Source: Aeromicrobium piscarium
GTDB taxonomy: Bacteria > Actinomycetota > Actinomycetes > Propionibacteriales > Nocardioidaceae
Direction: 5' to 3'
DNA: 64,000 bases
Assembly: GCF_007421815.1 (NCBI RefSeq)
Contig: NZ_VLNT01000001.1
Coordinates: 232,573-296,572 of the forward strand
Shown piece after piece: positions 7,863 to 16,089 of the stretch. The notes beneath the pieces were generated by a model that made no database searches, was not told where the DNA came from, and worked only from the letters and a program-made list of their open reading frames with translations. The first letter of the stretch is position 1; each line of letters starts with the position of its first letter. The position numbers were made by a program, and so were the translations under genes.

Positions 7863-8495
7863 ATGTCCGAGTCCGTCGATCTGGCCTACCCCTTCACCGG
7901 GCGTTGGCTCGTCCAGAACAGCCCGGCGAACCGGTTTCCCAGCCACGGCACCCATCTCTTCGCCACGGCCTATGCCATCGATTTCGTGCCGATGACGGAC
8001 GCCGACCGAACCGCACCGATCACGTTCGGCTCCCTCGTGAGGCCGGAGCCCGCCGAGGGCTTCCCTGGCTTCGGGCGACCGATCTTGTCTCCCCTGGAGG
8101 GCGTCGTCGTCGCCGCCCACGACAGCGAGCCCGACCATCGCGCCTACCGTGGACTGCCGTCGATCCGTTACGCCCTGACCCAGCGGAGGCGCGCAGGGAC
8201 GGGGTGGGTGGCGCTCGCCGGGAATCATGTCTTGATCGAGGGTCGCGGCATCGTCGTCGCGCTGTGTCATCTGCAACAGGGCAGCAGCGAGGTGTCGGTC
8301 GGCCAACGGGTGCGGTCCGGCGATGTGCTCGGCCGCTGCGGAAACTCCGGCAACAGCACCGAACCCCATGTCCACGTCCAGGCTATCGACAGCCGCGATA
8401 TCGATCGTGCGAAGGCCGTGCCTCTCACCTTCGACGGGGAGCTGCCGGCCAATGGCGAGATCGTCCACGTGAGCGTGCCCGACGAGCGAGGTTGA
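7863..8495 (+). CDS. M23 family metallopeptidase-like protein
   Basis: This 210-aa protein has LytM/M23 features: THLFATAYAIDFVPM (His and Asp ligands), ILSPLEGVVVAAHD, VLIEGRGIVVALCHLQQ, GQRVRSGDVLGRCGNSGNST and the HVHV motif. M23 enzymes are zinc endopeptidases of peptidoglycan. No signal peptide or membrane segment is visible, so a cytoplasmic or non-classical location is likely and the real substrate is unknown. It follows the membrane ORF by 8 nt and converges with the kinase gene. Confidence 0.8.
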   Translation: MSESVDLAYPFTGRWLVQNSPANRFPSHGTHLFATAYAIDFVPMTDADRTAPITFGSLVRPEPAEGFPGFGRPILSPLEGVVVAAHDSEPDHRAYRGLPSIRYALTQRRRAGTGWVALAGNHVLIEGRGIVVALCHLQQGSSEVSVGQRVRSGDVLGRCGNSGNSTEPHVHVQAIDSRDIDRAKAVPLTFDGELPANGEIVHVSVPDERG

Positions 8496-8510
8496 GAGAC
8501 GACGGCCGGG

Positions 8511-9386
8511 TCAGGGGACGAGGATGCGCAGGGCGCCGGGGCGGCAGCGCAGGGTCACCTCGCGGTCGGCGAGCTCGTCGCCATCGGCGCCGAAGGGCAC
8601 ATCGCGCTCCGCCCGGATCAGCACCTCTCGGGCGGTCCGCACCGTGACCTCGGGCCGGTCGACGTGTGCGCCGTGCTTCGCCTCCCTCATGAACGATGCG
8701 AGGCGCAGCAGTGAGGCGCTGCCATCGACGGTCAGCAGATGGATCAGGCCGTCGTCCAGGGTCGCGCTCGGAACGATGTGCAGGCCATGCCCATAGCGCC
8801 CTGAGTTGCCGGCGACCACCATCATCAGGTGCTCCGCGGTCGTCACGCCGTCGAGTGTCAGCTCGAAGGAGGCCGGCCGCCAGCGCAGGGCTGCCAGCAC
8901 GGGCGCGAGCCGGTACAGCAGCAGCGCCGGCACGCGACGATGACGGTTGATGATGCGGGTCGACAGGGCGTCGATGCCCGCGTACACATTGCCCGGCACG
9001 ATCACGCCATCGGCATCGAGCACGTCGATCGCCCGGATGTGCCCGTCGAGCAGCACCCGCGCGAGCGCCTCCGGCGCGTGGGGGAGTCCGAGGCCGAGCG
9101 CAAGATCATTGCCACGTCCGGCCGGCACGATGCCGAGCACACCGTCGCCGGCCACCACCCCGCCGGCGACGTCACGGACCAGCCCGTCCCCGCCGACCGC
9201 CACCACGGTGCGTCCCTCCACGGACAACTGCTCGGCACGCTCCCTGGCCTGATCGGCGCTGCGTGTCGGCTCCATCGCGACGTCGGCGCCACCCGCCCGC
9301 AAGGCCACGGCGACAGGCTCCCACCGTTCCACGCTGGCGCCAGCGGACCCCGAGATCGGGTTCAGCAATGCGGTGAAGGCGGTCAT
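8511..9386 (-). CDS. Diacylglycerol/sphingosine kinase-family lipid kinase
   Basis: This 291-aa protein of the DagK/YegS-LCB5 family contains LLNPISGSAG (N-terminal phosphate loop), VVAVGGDGLVRDVAGGV (the GGDG nucleotide motif, about residues 62-78), VPAGRGNDLALGLGLP and a C-terminal beta-sandwich with FGADGDELADREVTLRC. It should phosphorylate a lipid such as diacylglycerol at the membrane. It is 1 nt downstream of the FAD-linked synthase on the same strand, so the two are one transcript, the same arrangement as Rv2251-Rv2252. The Rv2252 kinase has been tied to phosphatidylinositol mannoside supply. Confidence 0.88.
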   Translation of the reverse strand: MTAFTALLNPISGSAGASVERWEPVAVALRAGGADVAMEPTRSADQARERAEQLSVEGRTVVAVGGDGLVRDVAGGVVAGDGVLGIVPAGRGNDLALGLGLPHAPEALARVLLDGHIRAIDVLDADGVIVPGNVYAGIDALSTRIINRHRRVPALLLYRLAPVLAALRWRPASFELTLDGVTTAEHLMMVVAGNSGRYGHGLHIVPSATLDDGLIHLLTVDGSASLLRLASFMREAKHGAHVDRPEVTVRTAREVLIRAERDVPFGADGDELADREVTLRCRPGALRILVP

Positions 9387-9387
9387 C

Positions 9388-11034
9388 TCAGTGTCCGGCT
9401 CGCGGCAACAGGATCCCCGGGTTCACGACACCCGAGGGGTCGAGGGTCTGCTTGATCGCCTGGAGCGCCTCGACCGCGAGCGTCCCGAGCTGCTCGGTGT
9501 AGACGCCCTGATGATCCACGCCGATCCCGTGGTGATGGCTCGGCGCCGCCCCGATGCGCAGGAGCGTCTCGTTCACGGCGGTCTTGGCGACGGCCCACTG
9601 GGCCACCGGGTCCTCGGTCTGCGCCGCCGCCACCGTGAAGTAGAGCGAGGCCCCGGTCTCGTAGACGTGGGAGATGTGGCACATGGGGATGCAGGGCGTG
9701 CCCTGGTCGCCGAGCGCGGTGGTGAGTGCCGTGTTCACCGCATCGCGGACCTCGGTGAGGCGCGACCAGAAGGTCGCCGTCTCGAGGGTCTCGATCAGGA
9801 CGCCGTTCTCCAACAGCGGATCGCGTAGATAGGGGGCATTGAAGCGACCCTCGCGCCACGCCTCACCCGGAGCGGTCCCGAGCTCTTCGCCGCCGAGATC
9901 GCGCAGGATCGTCGTGACGGCCTCTCGGCGTGCGGCGACATCGGCCGCCGTGCCCTCGAAGCCCACGATCGCCAGGCAGCCGCCGGGATTCTCCTCCAGC
10001 GACTCGTTCGGGTCGGCGAGATTGACCAGCGTCTCGATCTCATCGGAGAGCCGGAGCACCGTCGGGCGAGGCCCGTCCTGTGCGAGCCGCCGCAGCGCCG
10101 CGGCCCCGGCGCCGAAGTCCGCGAACCGCCAGCCCTCGAAGACTCGTGTCTCGGGCAGGGGCCGCACGCGCACCCGCACCCGCGTGATGACACCGAAGGC
10201 GCCTTCGGAGCCCAGGATGATCTGCCGCCAGTCCGGGCCCGCTGCGGACCGGGGAGCGTTGCCGATCTCGATGGTTCCGCGCGGTGTGACGAGGGTGAGC
10301 CCGACGACCATCTCGTCGAAGCGGCCGTAACCCGCCGACGACTGGCCGGCCGACCGCGCCGCCGCGTAGCCGCCGATGGTGGCCCCGGCGTAGGACTGTG
10401 GGAAGTGCCCGATCGTGAAGCCGTGCTCGGCCGCGAGCTCCTCGGCGCGCGGGCCGCGCGTGCCGGCCTCGAAGGTGAGGATCCGGGACTCCGCGTCGAC
10501 ATCGAGGAGTCGATCGAGAGCCGCGAGATCGAGGGCGATCACGCCGGCGAAGCCGCCACGCTCGGCGGTCAGCCCGCCTACCACGGACGTGCCGCCGCCG
10601 AAGGGGACGACGGCGACCCGCTGTTCGCCGCACCAGCGCAGTACCGACTCCACCCCGGCCTCGTCCGCGGGGCGAACGACGGCGTCGGGGGCATCGACGA
10701 GGGCATTGCCGCGCAGCCGTAGGAGATCCGGCGTCGACCAGCCGTTCGCGTGTGCCGTGCGATCGTCGTGCTCGGTGCTCACCGACCCGTCCCCGACGGC
10801 TTCGCGGAGGGTGTCGAGCAACTCTGCGGTGAGACCGGTGTCCGGGAGGACCAGTTCGCCGAGAGGCGTCGGAGGCCGCTCGGACGTGGTGATGCCCACC
10901 AGGCCGAGGGCTCCGGTGATCCGCTCGCTCAGCGTGACGAAGTGCGAGGGATCGCCCCACCGATACGGGTGGAAGTCCACGACGGGGAGGTCGGTCTCGT
11001 CGACGGGACGAGGTCCGGGGGTGACGTCGGTCAT
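9388..11034 (-). CDS. FAD-linked oxidase / alkyl-dihydroxyacetonephosphate synthase-like flavoprotein
   Basis: This 548-aa VAO-family flavoprotein has the FAD_binding_4 core VAVVPFGGGTSVVGG, the second FAD loop IGHFPQSYAGATIGG, ILGSEGAFGVITRVRVRVRP, and a C-terminal substrate cap ending with HHHGIGVDHQGVY. It matches the alkyl-DHAP synthase branch (Rv2251-like), enzymes that swap an acyl for an alkyl chain in ether lipids, but D-lactate or glycolate oxidation is an alternative. The ATG at 11034 is chosen because it abuts the divergent tetR start; an upstream extension has no match. Operon with the lipid kinase. Confidence 0.82.
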   Translation of the reverse strand: MTDVTPGPRPVDETDLPVVDFHPYRWGDPSHFVTLSERITGALGLVGITTSERPPTPLGELVLPDTGLTAELLDTLREAVGDGSVSTEHDDRTAHANGWSTPDLLRLRGNALVDAPDAVVRPADEAGVESVLRWCGEQRVAVVPFGGGTSVVGGLTAERGGFAGVIALDLAALDRLLDVDAESRILTFEAGTRGPRAEELAAEHGFTIGHFPQSYAGATIGGYAAARSAGQSSAGYGRFDEMVVGLTLVTPRGTIEIGNAPRSAAGPDWRQIILGSEGAFGVITRVRVRVRPLPETRVFEGWRFADFGAGAAALRRLAQDGPRPTVLRLSDEIETLVNLADPNESLEENPGGCLAIVGFEGTAADVAARREAVTTILRDLGGEELGTAPGEAWREGRFNAPYLRDPLLENGVLIETLETATFWSRLTEVRDAVNTALTTALGDQGTPCIPMCHISHVYETGASLYFTVAAAQTEDPVAQWAVAKTAVNETLLRIGAAPSHHHGIGVDHQGVYTEQLGTLAVEALQAIKQTLDPSGVVNPGILLPRAGH

Positions 11035-11049
11035 GCTAGTATTAAACAC
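11035..11049. promoter_or_regulatory. 15-bp divergent promoter/operator region, synthase gene vs tetR
   Basis: Only 15 bp separate the two start codons. On the plus strand TAGTAT (11037-11042) is 7 nt before the tetR ATG; on the minus strand TTTAAT is 6 nt before the synthase ATG. Both mRNAs would be leaderless, and the promoters must overlap, so a TetR protein binding here would control both directions. Confidence 0.5.
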
Positions 11050-11703
11050 ATGACCGCAGATCGTTTCAACTCCTCGGAGTCGGCCCTGCACCTGGTGCGG
11101 TCCCGTCCCGCTGCTGAGACGGCCGCCTCGATCGACTCGCACCGCATCCTCGACGCCGCGCTCGAGTTGATCGTCGAGGAGGGTCTCCCACGGACGACGA
11201 TGACCGCCATCGCCCGACGGGCAGGGGTGGCCCGCGCAACCCTCTACCGGCGCTGGGAGAACGTCACGAGCATCGCGGCCGATGTGTCCACCCGTGAATG
11301 GAACCGGCTGACCGAGCGCGCCGCCGACCGGTCGGTGGGCTCCACGCGTGAGCGGGTGGTGGCGACCGTCGTCGGCATCGTCGGAGAGATGCGCTCCCAC
11401 CCGCTGTTGCGCGCCATCGTGGAGGAATCGCCGGAGTTCCTCACGCCTTACCAGGTACGCCGCCCCGGCCAGGTGTCCGCCTTCCATCTCGCGATCATCG
11501 AGGACGCACTGCGCCAGGGCGCCGCCGACGGATCGGTGCGGTCCGGCGACCCGGCCGTGCAGGCTCAGGCGGTGCTGCTGATGAGCTGGTCCTTCGTCAT
11601 CACCGCGCCCGCGATCCTCGAGGTGCCCGATGCGGTCGGCCCGCAGCTGGACGCCTTGGACGCTGAGCTCGCCCTCGCCCTCGACCGGTACCTCGCCCCA
11701 TGA
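11050..11703 (+). CDS. TetR/AcrR-family transcriptional regulator
   Basis: This 217-aa protein has a TetR N-terminal HTH at about residues 30-80 (ILDAALELIVEEGLPRTTMT, AIARRAGVARATLYRRWENV) and an all-helical ligand-binding C-terminal domain. About 28 disordered residues precede the HTH. It overlaps glpD by 4 nt (ATGA) and is divergent from the FAD-linked synthase with 15 bp between start codons, so it probably represses its own operon and the synthase-kinase operon. The ligand is probably a lipid or glycerol phosphate derivative (inference from neighbours). Corresponds in position to Rv2250c. Confidence 0.9.
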   Translation: MTADRFNSSESALHLVRSRPAAETAASIDSHRILDAALELIVEEGLPRTTMTAIARRAGVARATLYRRWENVTSIAADVSTREWNRLTERAADRSVGSTRERVVATVVGIVGEMRSHPLLRAIVEESPEFLTPYQVRRPGQVSAFHLAIIEDALRQGAADGSVRSGDPAVQAQAVLLMSWSFVITAPAILEVPDAVGPQLDALDAELALALDRYLAP

Positions 11704-13214
11704 CCACGGCCCGATCCTCATCGCTCAATGCGGCCCGGCGTTCGCGCGAGCTGGATGAGGTCGCCGGGGGAACGGTCGACCTCGTCGTCATCGGCGGCGG
11801 CGTGACCGGTGCGGGTGTGGCGCTCGACGCCGCCACGCGAGGGCTCTCGGTCGTGCTGCTCGAGGCCCACGACCTCGCCTTCGGCACCAGCCGCTGGAGC
11901 TCCAAGCTCGTGCACGGAGGCCTGCGCTATCTCGGCACCGGCAATGTCGATGTCGCCTATGAGAGCGCGATCGAACGGCATCACCTGATGACCACGATCG
12001 CCCCGCATCTCATCCGGCCGCTGCCGAATGTCTTCCCCGAGCTCCCGTCGATGGACCGGAAGCACGCGGCCCTGGTGCGGGCCGGGCACTGGGGAGGCGA
12101 TGCGTTGCGTCGAGCGGCCCGGACCTCCGCCTCGCTGCTGCCACGACCCGATCGCATCGACGCGGAGGCGGTCGAGCGCTACGCGCCCTCCGTGCGTCGT
12201 GAGGGGCTGCGCGGTGGGCTGCGCTTCTGGGACGGCCAACTCGTCGACGACGCGCGCCTCGTCGTCGCGATCGCCCGCACCGCCGCGTACTACGGCGCCC
12301 GTGTGCTGACCCGGTGCCGTGTCCTCTCGGCGTCGGGCACGGGGGTACGGGTGCGCGACGAACTGAACGGATCGGAGTTCGATCTCTCGGCGCGGGCGGT
12401 CGTCAACGCCGCTGGGGTGTGGGCCGGCACCCTGGCCGACGACATCTCGCTGCGACCGAGCCGCGGCACCCACCTGGTGATGTCGCAGCGGACCTTCGGT
12501 GGACTCTCCGCCTCGCTCATGGTGCCGATCCCGGGATCGACGACGCGATTCGTCTTCGCGCTGCCGGCGCCCCTCGGCCGGGTCTACGTGGGGTTGACCG
12601 ACGAGGACGCTCCGGGCCCGATCCCGGATGTGCCCCGCGCGTCCGACGACGAGATCGACTTCCTGCTCGACACCATCGGCTTGGCGCTGGAGCGTCCCGT
12701 GACCCGCGACGACCTGCTCGGCACGTTCTCGGGGCTGCGTCCGCTGCTCGACGCGGGAGAAGCGAGCAGCGCCGACGTCTCCCGGCGCCATGTCGTCCAG
12801 CGGGGCTCCGATGGCGTGACCACGGTCGTCGGCGGCAAGCTGACCACCTACCGCCGGATGGCCCAGGACGCGGTCGACCTCGCGGCCCGACCTGCCGGGC
12901 TCTCGGCAGGTCCGTGCGTCACTCGCCGCGTTCCCCTCGTCGGTGCGGGGCCGGAGCGCGATCCGCGTGCCTCGGATGAGCTCCTGCGTCGCTTCGGCAG
13001 CGAGGCCGGGGCCGTCCTCGACTCGTCTCCCGGTCTCGACGAGCCGATCGCCGAGGGTCTCGACGTGAGCCGGGCCGAGCTGCGCTTCGCGGTCCGTCAC
13101 GAGGGAGCGTCGACCGTCGACGACCTACTCGACCGGCGCACCCGGATCGGGCTGGTGGCGGCCGATCGTGCCCGTGCGGAGGACGCGGCGCGCGAGGCGC
13201 TCGACGAGAGCTGA
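11700..13214 (+). CDS. glpD: Glycerol-3-phosphate dehydrogenase, FAD-dependent
   Basis: This 504-aa enzyme oxidises sn-glycerol 3-phosphate to dihydroxyacetone phosphate at the membrane, passing electrons to menaquinone. The N-terminal Rossmann FAD motif is VVIGGGVTGAGVALDAATRG (about residues 23-42), followed by LLEAHDLAFGTS and SSKLVHGGLRYL, the substrate-site signature of GlpD; GGKLTTYRRMAQDAV lies near residue 380. The C-terminal helical domain is shortish. It is translationally coupled to tetR and parallels glpD1 (Rv2249c). DHAP from this step is the precursor needed by the divergent alkyl-DHAP synthase-like gene. Confidence 0.93.
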   Translation: MTTARSSSLNAARRSRELDEVAGGTVDLVVIGGGVTGAGVALDAATRGLSVVLLEAHDLAFGTSRWSSKLVHGGLRYLGTGNVDVAYESAIERHHLMTTIAPHLIRPLPNVFPELPSMDRKHAALVRAGHWGGDALRRAARTSASLLPRPDRIDAEAVERYAPSVRREGLRGGLRFWDGQLVDDARLVVAIARTAAYYGARVLTRCRVLSASGTGVRVRDELNGSEFDLSARAVVNAAGVWAGTLADDISLRPSRGTHLVMSQRTFGGLSASLMVPIPGSTTRFVFALPAPLGRVYVGLTDEDAPGPIPDVPRASDDEIDFLLDTIGLALERPVTRDDLLGTFSGLRPLLDAGEASSADVSRRHVVQRGSDGVTTVVGGKLTTYRRMAQDAVDLAARPAGLSAGPCVTRRVPLVGAGPERDPRASDELLRRFGSEAGAVLDSSPGLDEPIAEGLDVSRAELRFAVRHEGASTVDDLLDRRTRIGLVAADRARAEDAAREALDES

Positions 13215-13226
13215 GATGATGCCGCG

Positions 13227-13940
13227 GTGGACGACTCGCTGACCGCCGACCACCGCGAGCGCCTCCGGGCGGCGGGCGTGGAGGCCTCCCGGGTGGACTC
13301 GCTCGTCGTGCGCCGGGTCGCCGACGGGCTGCCGCCGTGGTGGCACGATCTCGACAATGCGCTCTACCTCGCGCCTGGGGCCAGATTGCCCGAATCGGTG
13401 CTCAGCCAGCTCATGCTGATTCCGATGCGCCGGGCCCTGGTGGTGGTCGGCGGGCCGATGGACCATCTCGTCTCCCTGCTGCTCGGCGGGGACGACGCCA
13501 CCGTCTTCCTCGACGAGCGCGTCGTCCTGACGGCGGGGGAGGTGTACTGCGGGGCGGGTTCGTCGATCGTGCTGCACGGACCGGTGCTCGCGACCCGCTG
13601 CGCGGTGATCGACGCGCGCAACGGCGGCAGCATCGTGGCCGCCGGTGACCAGCTGTGGGCCTCGAATGTCTACCTGGCGACGGATGACATGCACCGGCTG
13701 GCCGATCGTGCGACCGGCGAGCGGCTCAACCCCTTCGGAGCATCGATCCGTCTCGGCGAGCACGTGTGGCTGTGCCGCGACGCGGTGGTGAGTGGTCACG
13801 TCGAGATCGGCGAGGGCGCGTGCGTGGCGATGCGCGCGGTAGTGCGCAACCAGAAGGTGCCGGCGCACAGCGTCGTCGGCGGCGTCCCCGCGCGGGTGCT
13901 GCGCGATGACGTGCGCTGGGACTACGACGACGTACCCTGA
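13227..13940 (+). CDS. Hexapeptide-repeat acyltransferase-like protein
   Basis: This 237-aa protein has an N-terminal alpha/beta part and a C-terminal left-handed beta-helix of the LpxA type: IRLGEHVWLCRDAVVSGHVE, IGEGACVAMRAVVRNQKVPA, then the family end VVGGVPARVLRDDVRWD. Such proteins are trimeric acetyl- or acyltransferases. The GTG start follows GATGATGCC at near-leaderless distance and lies 12 nt after glpD. The substrate is unknown; location at the end of the glycerol-phosphate cluster hints at a lipid or envelope sugar. Confidence 0.75.
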   Translation: MDDSLTADHRERLRAAGVEASRVDSLVVRRVADGLPPWWHDLDNALYLAPGARLPESVLSQLMLIPMRRALVVVGGPMDHLVSLLLGGDDATVFLDERVVLTAGEVYCGAGSSIVLHGPVLATRCAVIDARNGGSIVAAGDQLWASNVYLATDDMHRLADRATGERLNPFGASIRLGEHVWLCRDAVVSGHVEIGEGACVAMRAVVRNQKVPAHSVVGGVPARVLRDDVRWDYDDVP

Positions 13941-14020
13941 GCGAGCCTGCCGCGGGCGGTGTGTGATCCCGCAGATGATCGCTTTGGGTGTGGGATAGCT
14001 CACCGCCGGCGGAGCGGCCG

Positions 14021-14035
14021 TCTCATTAGATGAGA
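14021..14035. promoter_or_regulatory. Inverted repeat TCTCATTAGATGAGA upstream of metQ
   Basis: A perfect 6-3-6 palindrome (TCTCAT-TAG-ATGAGA) lies 110 nt before metQ and contains a possible -10 (TTAGAT). It is a good candidate operator for the metQNI operon. It does not match the TAGAC-N6-GTCTA McbR site I know from Corynebacterium. Confidence 0.5.
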
Positions 14036-14076
14036 TCGGTAGGCCGACCCGGCGCGGCATTCGTACGGTCGATGTC

Positions 14077-14099
14077 TGGCCGCACCACGAGTGCGGCCA
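14077..14099 (+). promoter_or_regulatory. Leader hairpin before metQ
   Basis: An 8-bp perfect stem TGGCCGCA / TGCGGCCA with a 7-nt loop sits about 45 nt before the metQ ATG, inside its leader. There is no T-tract. I found no SAM riboswitch core in this leader. Confidence 0.45.
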
Positions 14100-14145
14100 T
14101 CTTCTCCACCCCCGCCGGCCACGAGCCGGGTACGAAAGGACGTCC

Positions 14146-15057
14146 ATGTCGGACCAGAACCTCATCGAAGCGCCCAAGAAGCGCACCGGCCTCATCATCG
14201 CGATCGTCGTGGTGGTCCTCGCCCTCATCGCGGCCGGTGTCTTCGCCCTGACCCGCGGCGGTGACGAGGACACGGTGCGGATCGGCGTCGTTGGCGCGAG
14301 CGACCCGTACTGGGAGACCTACAAGGAGGCCGCCGCCGACGAGGGCATCGACGTCGAGATCGTCGACTTCGCCGAGTACACGCAGCCCAACCCCGCTCTG
14401 GCGGCCGGCGACCTGGATCTCAACCAGTTCCAGCACATCGTCTACCTCGCCGACTACAACGTGAACAACGACGAGGACCTCGTGCCGATCGGCACCACAG
14501 CGATCTACCCCCTCGGCCTGTACTCGCTGGAGTACGGCGACGTCGAGGAGATCCCCGACGGCGAGACCGTCGCCGTGCCCAATGACGCCACCAACCAGGC
14601 CCGCGCCCTGGTGCTCCTGCAGTCCGCCGGCCTCATCGAGCTGACCGACGGCGGCACGGCCTTCTCCGACCTCGCCGATGTCGACACCGCCGCCTCGCGG
14701 GTCGAGGTGACGGCGCTCAACGCCGAGATCACCGCAGCCTCGCTGCAGGACGTCGCCGCTGCCGTCATCAACAACGACTTCGTCGAGAACGCCGGCCTGA
14801 GCTTCGACGACGCGATCTACGAGGACAGCGCCGACGACCCGGACGCGCTCCCGTACGTCAACATCTTCGTCGCACGCGCCGAGGACGAGGACAACGAGAC
14901 CTATGCCAAGCTCGTCGAGATCTACCAGGACAGCCAGGATGTGCTCGACGGCGTCCAGGACGTCTCGGGTGGCACCGCGGAGTTCGTCAAGACGCCGATC
15001 GACGAGCTCAAGTCGACGCTGGCCGATGCCGAGCAGGACGTCCGCGACAACCAGTAA
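14146..15057 (+). CDS. metQ: Methionine ABC transporter substrate-binding protein, membrane-anchored
   Basis: This 303-aa NlpA/MetQ-family protein should capture methionine outside the membrane and deliver it to MetI-MetN. It opens with a cytoplasmic stretch SDQNLIEAPKKRTG and one hydrophobic helix (LIIAIVVVVLALIAAGVFAL, about 17-36), then VRIGVVGASDPYW, the fold start of the family. No lipobox cysteine is present, so it is a signal-anchor protein instead of the usual lipoprotein. The mature part is very acidic. ATG with AAAGGACG 5 nt upstream. First gene of metQNI, a 9-nt gap before metN. Confidence 0.9.
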   Translation: MSDQNLIEAPKKRTGLIIAIVVVVLALIAAGVFALTRGGDEDTVRIGVVGASDPYWETYKEAAADEGIDVEIVDFAEYTQPNPALAAGDLDLNQFQHIVYLADYNVNNDEDLVPIGTTAIYPLGLYSLEYGDVEEIPDGETVAVPNDATNQARALVLLQSAGLIELTDGGTAFSDLADVDTAASRVEVTALNAEITAASLQDVAAAVINNDFVENAGLSFDDAIYEDSADDPDALPYVNIFVARAEDEDNETYAKLVEIYQDSQDVLDGVQDVSGGTAEFVKTPIDELKSTLADAEQDVRDNQ

Positions 15058-15066
15058 GGTCGCCAC

Positions 15067-16089
15067 GTGGCCCTCATCGAGTTGCGGGATGTCGCCAAGG
15101 CGTACCCGCCCAGGCGCCGAGGAGGTGACCCCGTCCATGCGGTGGACGGGGTCACCCTCGACGTGGCCGAAGGAGAGATCCTCGGCATCGTCGGATACTC
15201 CGGCGCCGGCAAGTCCACCCTCGCTCGGCTGATCAACGCCCTCGAGCCGGCCACCTCCGGCTCGGTGGTGGTCGCCGGACAGGACCTCACCACCCTCCGC
15301 GAGAGCGAGCTGCAGAAGGTCCGCCGCACGATCGGCATGATCTTCCAGCAGTTCAACCTGTTCCACTCGCGCACGGTCTGGGGCAATATCGCCTATCCGC
15401 TCAAGGTCGCGGGGATCTCGGCGACCGAACAGCAGGAGCGGATCTCCGAGCTGTTGCACTTCGTCGGCCTGGCCGACAAAGCGCACCAGTATCCCGAGCA
15501 GCTGTCCGGCGGCCAGAAGCAGCGTGTCGGCGTGGCCCGCGCGCTCGCCTCGTCCCCGCGCATCCTGCTGGCCGATGAGGCCACCAGCGCACTCGACCCG
15601 GAGACCACCCAAGGCGTCGTCGATCTGCTGCGCCGCGTCAATGCCGAGTTCGGCATCACGATCGTCGTCATCACGCACGAGATGGAGGTCGTCAAGAACC
15701 TCGCCGACCGGGTCGCGGTGATGGAGGACGGCAAGGTCGTCGAGTCCGGCACCACGTTCGACCTCTTCGCTCGCCCCGCGCACGAGGTCACCCGCCGCTT
15801 CGTCAACACGGTGGTCGACGACATGCCTCCGGCGAGTGTCGTGGAGGAACTGCGCAAGCGGCACCCCGGACGCCTCGTGACGCTCGGATTCCGCGAGGAC
15901 TCGGCTTCCCAGTCGCAGGTCTTCGGGGCCTTCGGCGAGGCGGGCGTCGGTTTCGAGCTGGTCTACGGCGGGATGGAAGAGGTGCAGGGCAAGACCTTCG
16001 GCAACCTCACCGTCGAGCTCACCGGAGGCCGCGTCGATGAGGCCGTTCGTGTCGTGTCCGGGCTCGTCGAGGTCAGGGAGGTGCGCTGA
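15067..16089 (+). CDS. metN: Methionine ABC transporter ATP-binding protein
   Basis: This 340-aa ATPase powers methionine import. Walker A is GYSGAGKST (about residues 44-52), the ABC signature is QLSGGQKQR, Walker B ILLADEATSAL, and the switch His lies in VVITHEM. The C-terminal 75 residues (GFREDSASQ to EVREVR) are the NIL domain that senses methionine and inhibits transport. The GTG start is the only candidate giving the family N-terminus (ALIELRDVAKAY). Codons about 20-30 contain a perfect 13-bp inverted repeat. Its stop overlaps metI by 1 nt (TGATG). Confidence 0.95.
   Translation: MALIELRDVAKAYPPRRRGGDPVHAVDGVTLDVAEGEILGIVGYSGAGKSTLARLINALEPATSGSVVVAGQDLTTLRESELQKVRRTIGMIFQQFNLFHSRTVWGNIAYPLKVAGISATEQQERISELLHFVGLADKAHQYPEQLSGGQKQRVGVARALASSPRILLADEATSALDPETTQGVVDLLRRVNAEFGITIVVITHEMEVVKNLADRVAVMEDGKVVESGTTFDLFARPAHEVTRRFVNTVVDDMPPASVVEELRKRHPGRLVTLGFREDSASQSQVFGAFGEAGVGFELVYGGMEEVQGKTFGNLTVELTGGRVDEAVRVVSGLVEVREVR
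15124..15156 (+). repeat. Perfect 13-bp inverted repeat inside metN
   Basis: GGTGACCCCGTCC (15124-15136), 7-nt loop, GGACGGGGTCACC (15144-15156); with one bulge the stem extends to GAGG/CCTC. It falls 20 codons into metN, so it could slow ribosomes or polymerase near the gene start. It could also be chance in a GC-rich gene. Confidence 0.6.

Noticed and set aside
10750-11049. N-terminal extension of the TetR ORF
   Set aside because: It overlaps the divergent flavoprotein gene; the TetR domain and leaderless -10 support the start at 11050.
11031-11055. GTCATG...CATGAC inverted repeat as a TetR operator
   Set aside because: The symmetry comes simply from both divergent genes starting with Met-Thr codons; the operator is likely in the region but this repeat is not evidence for it.
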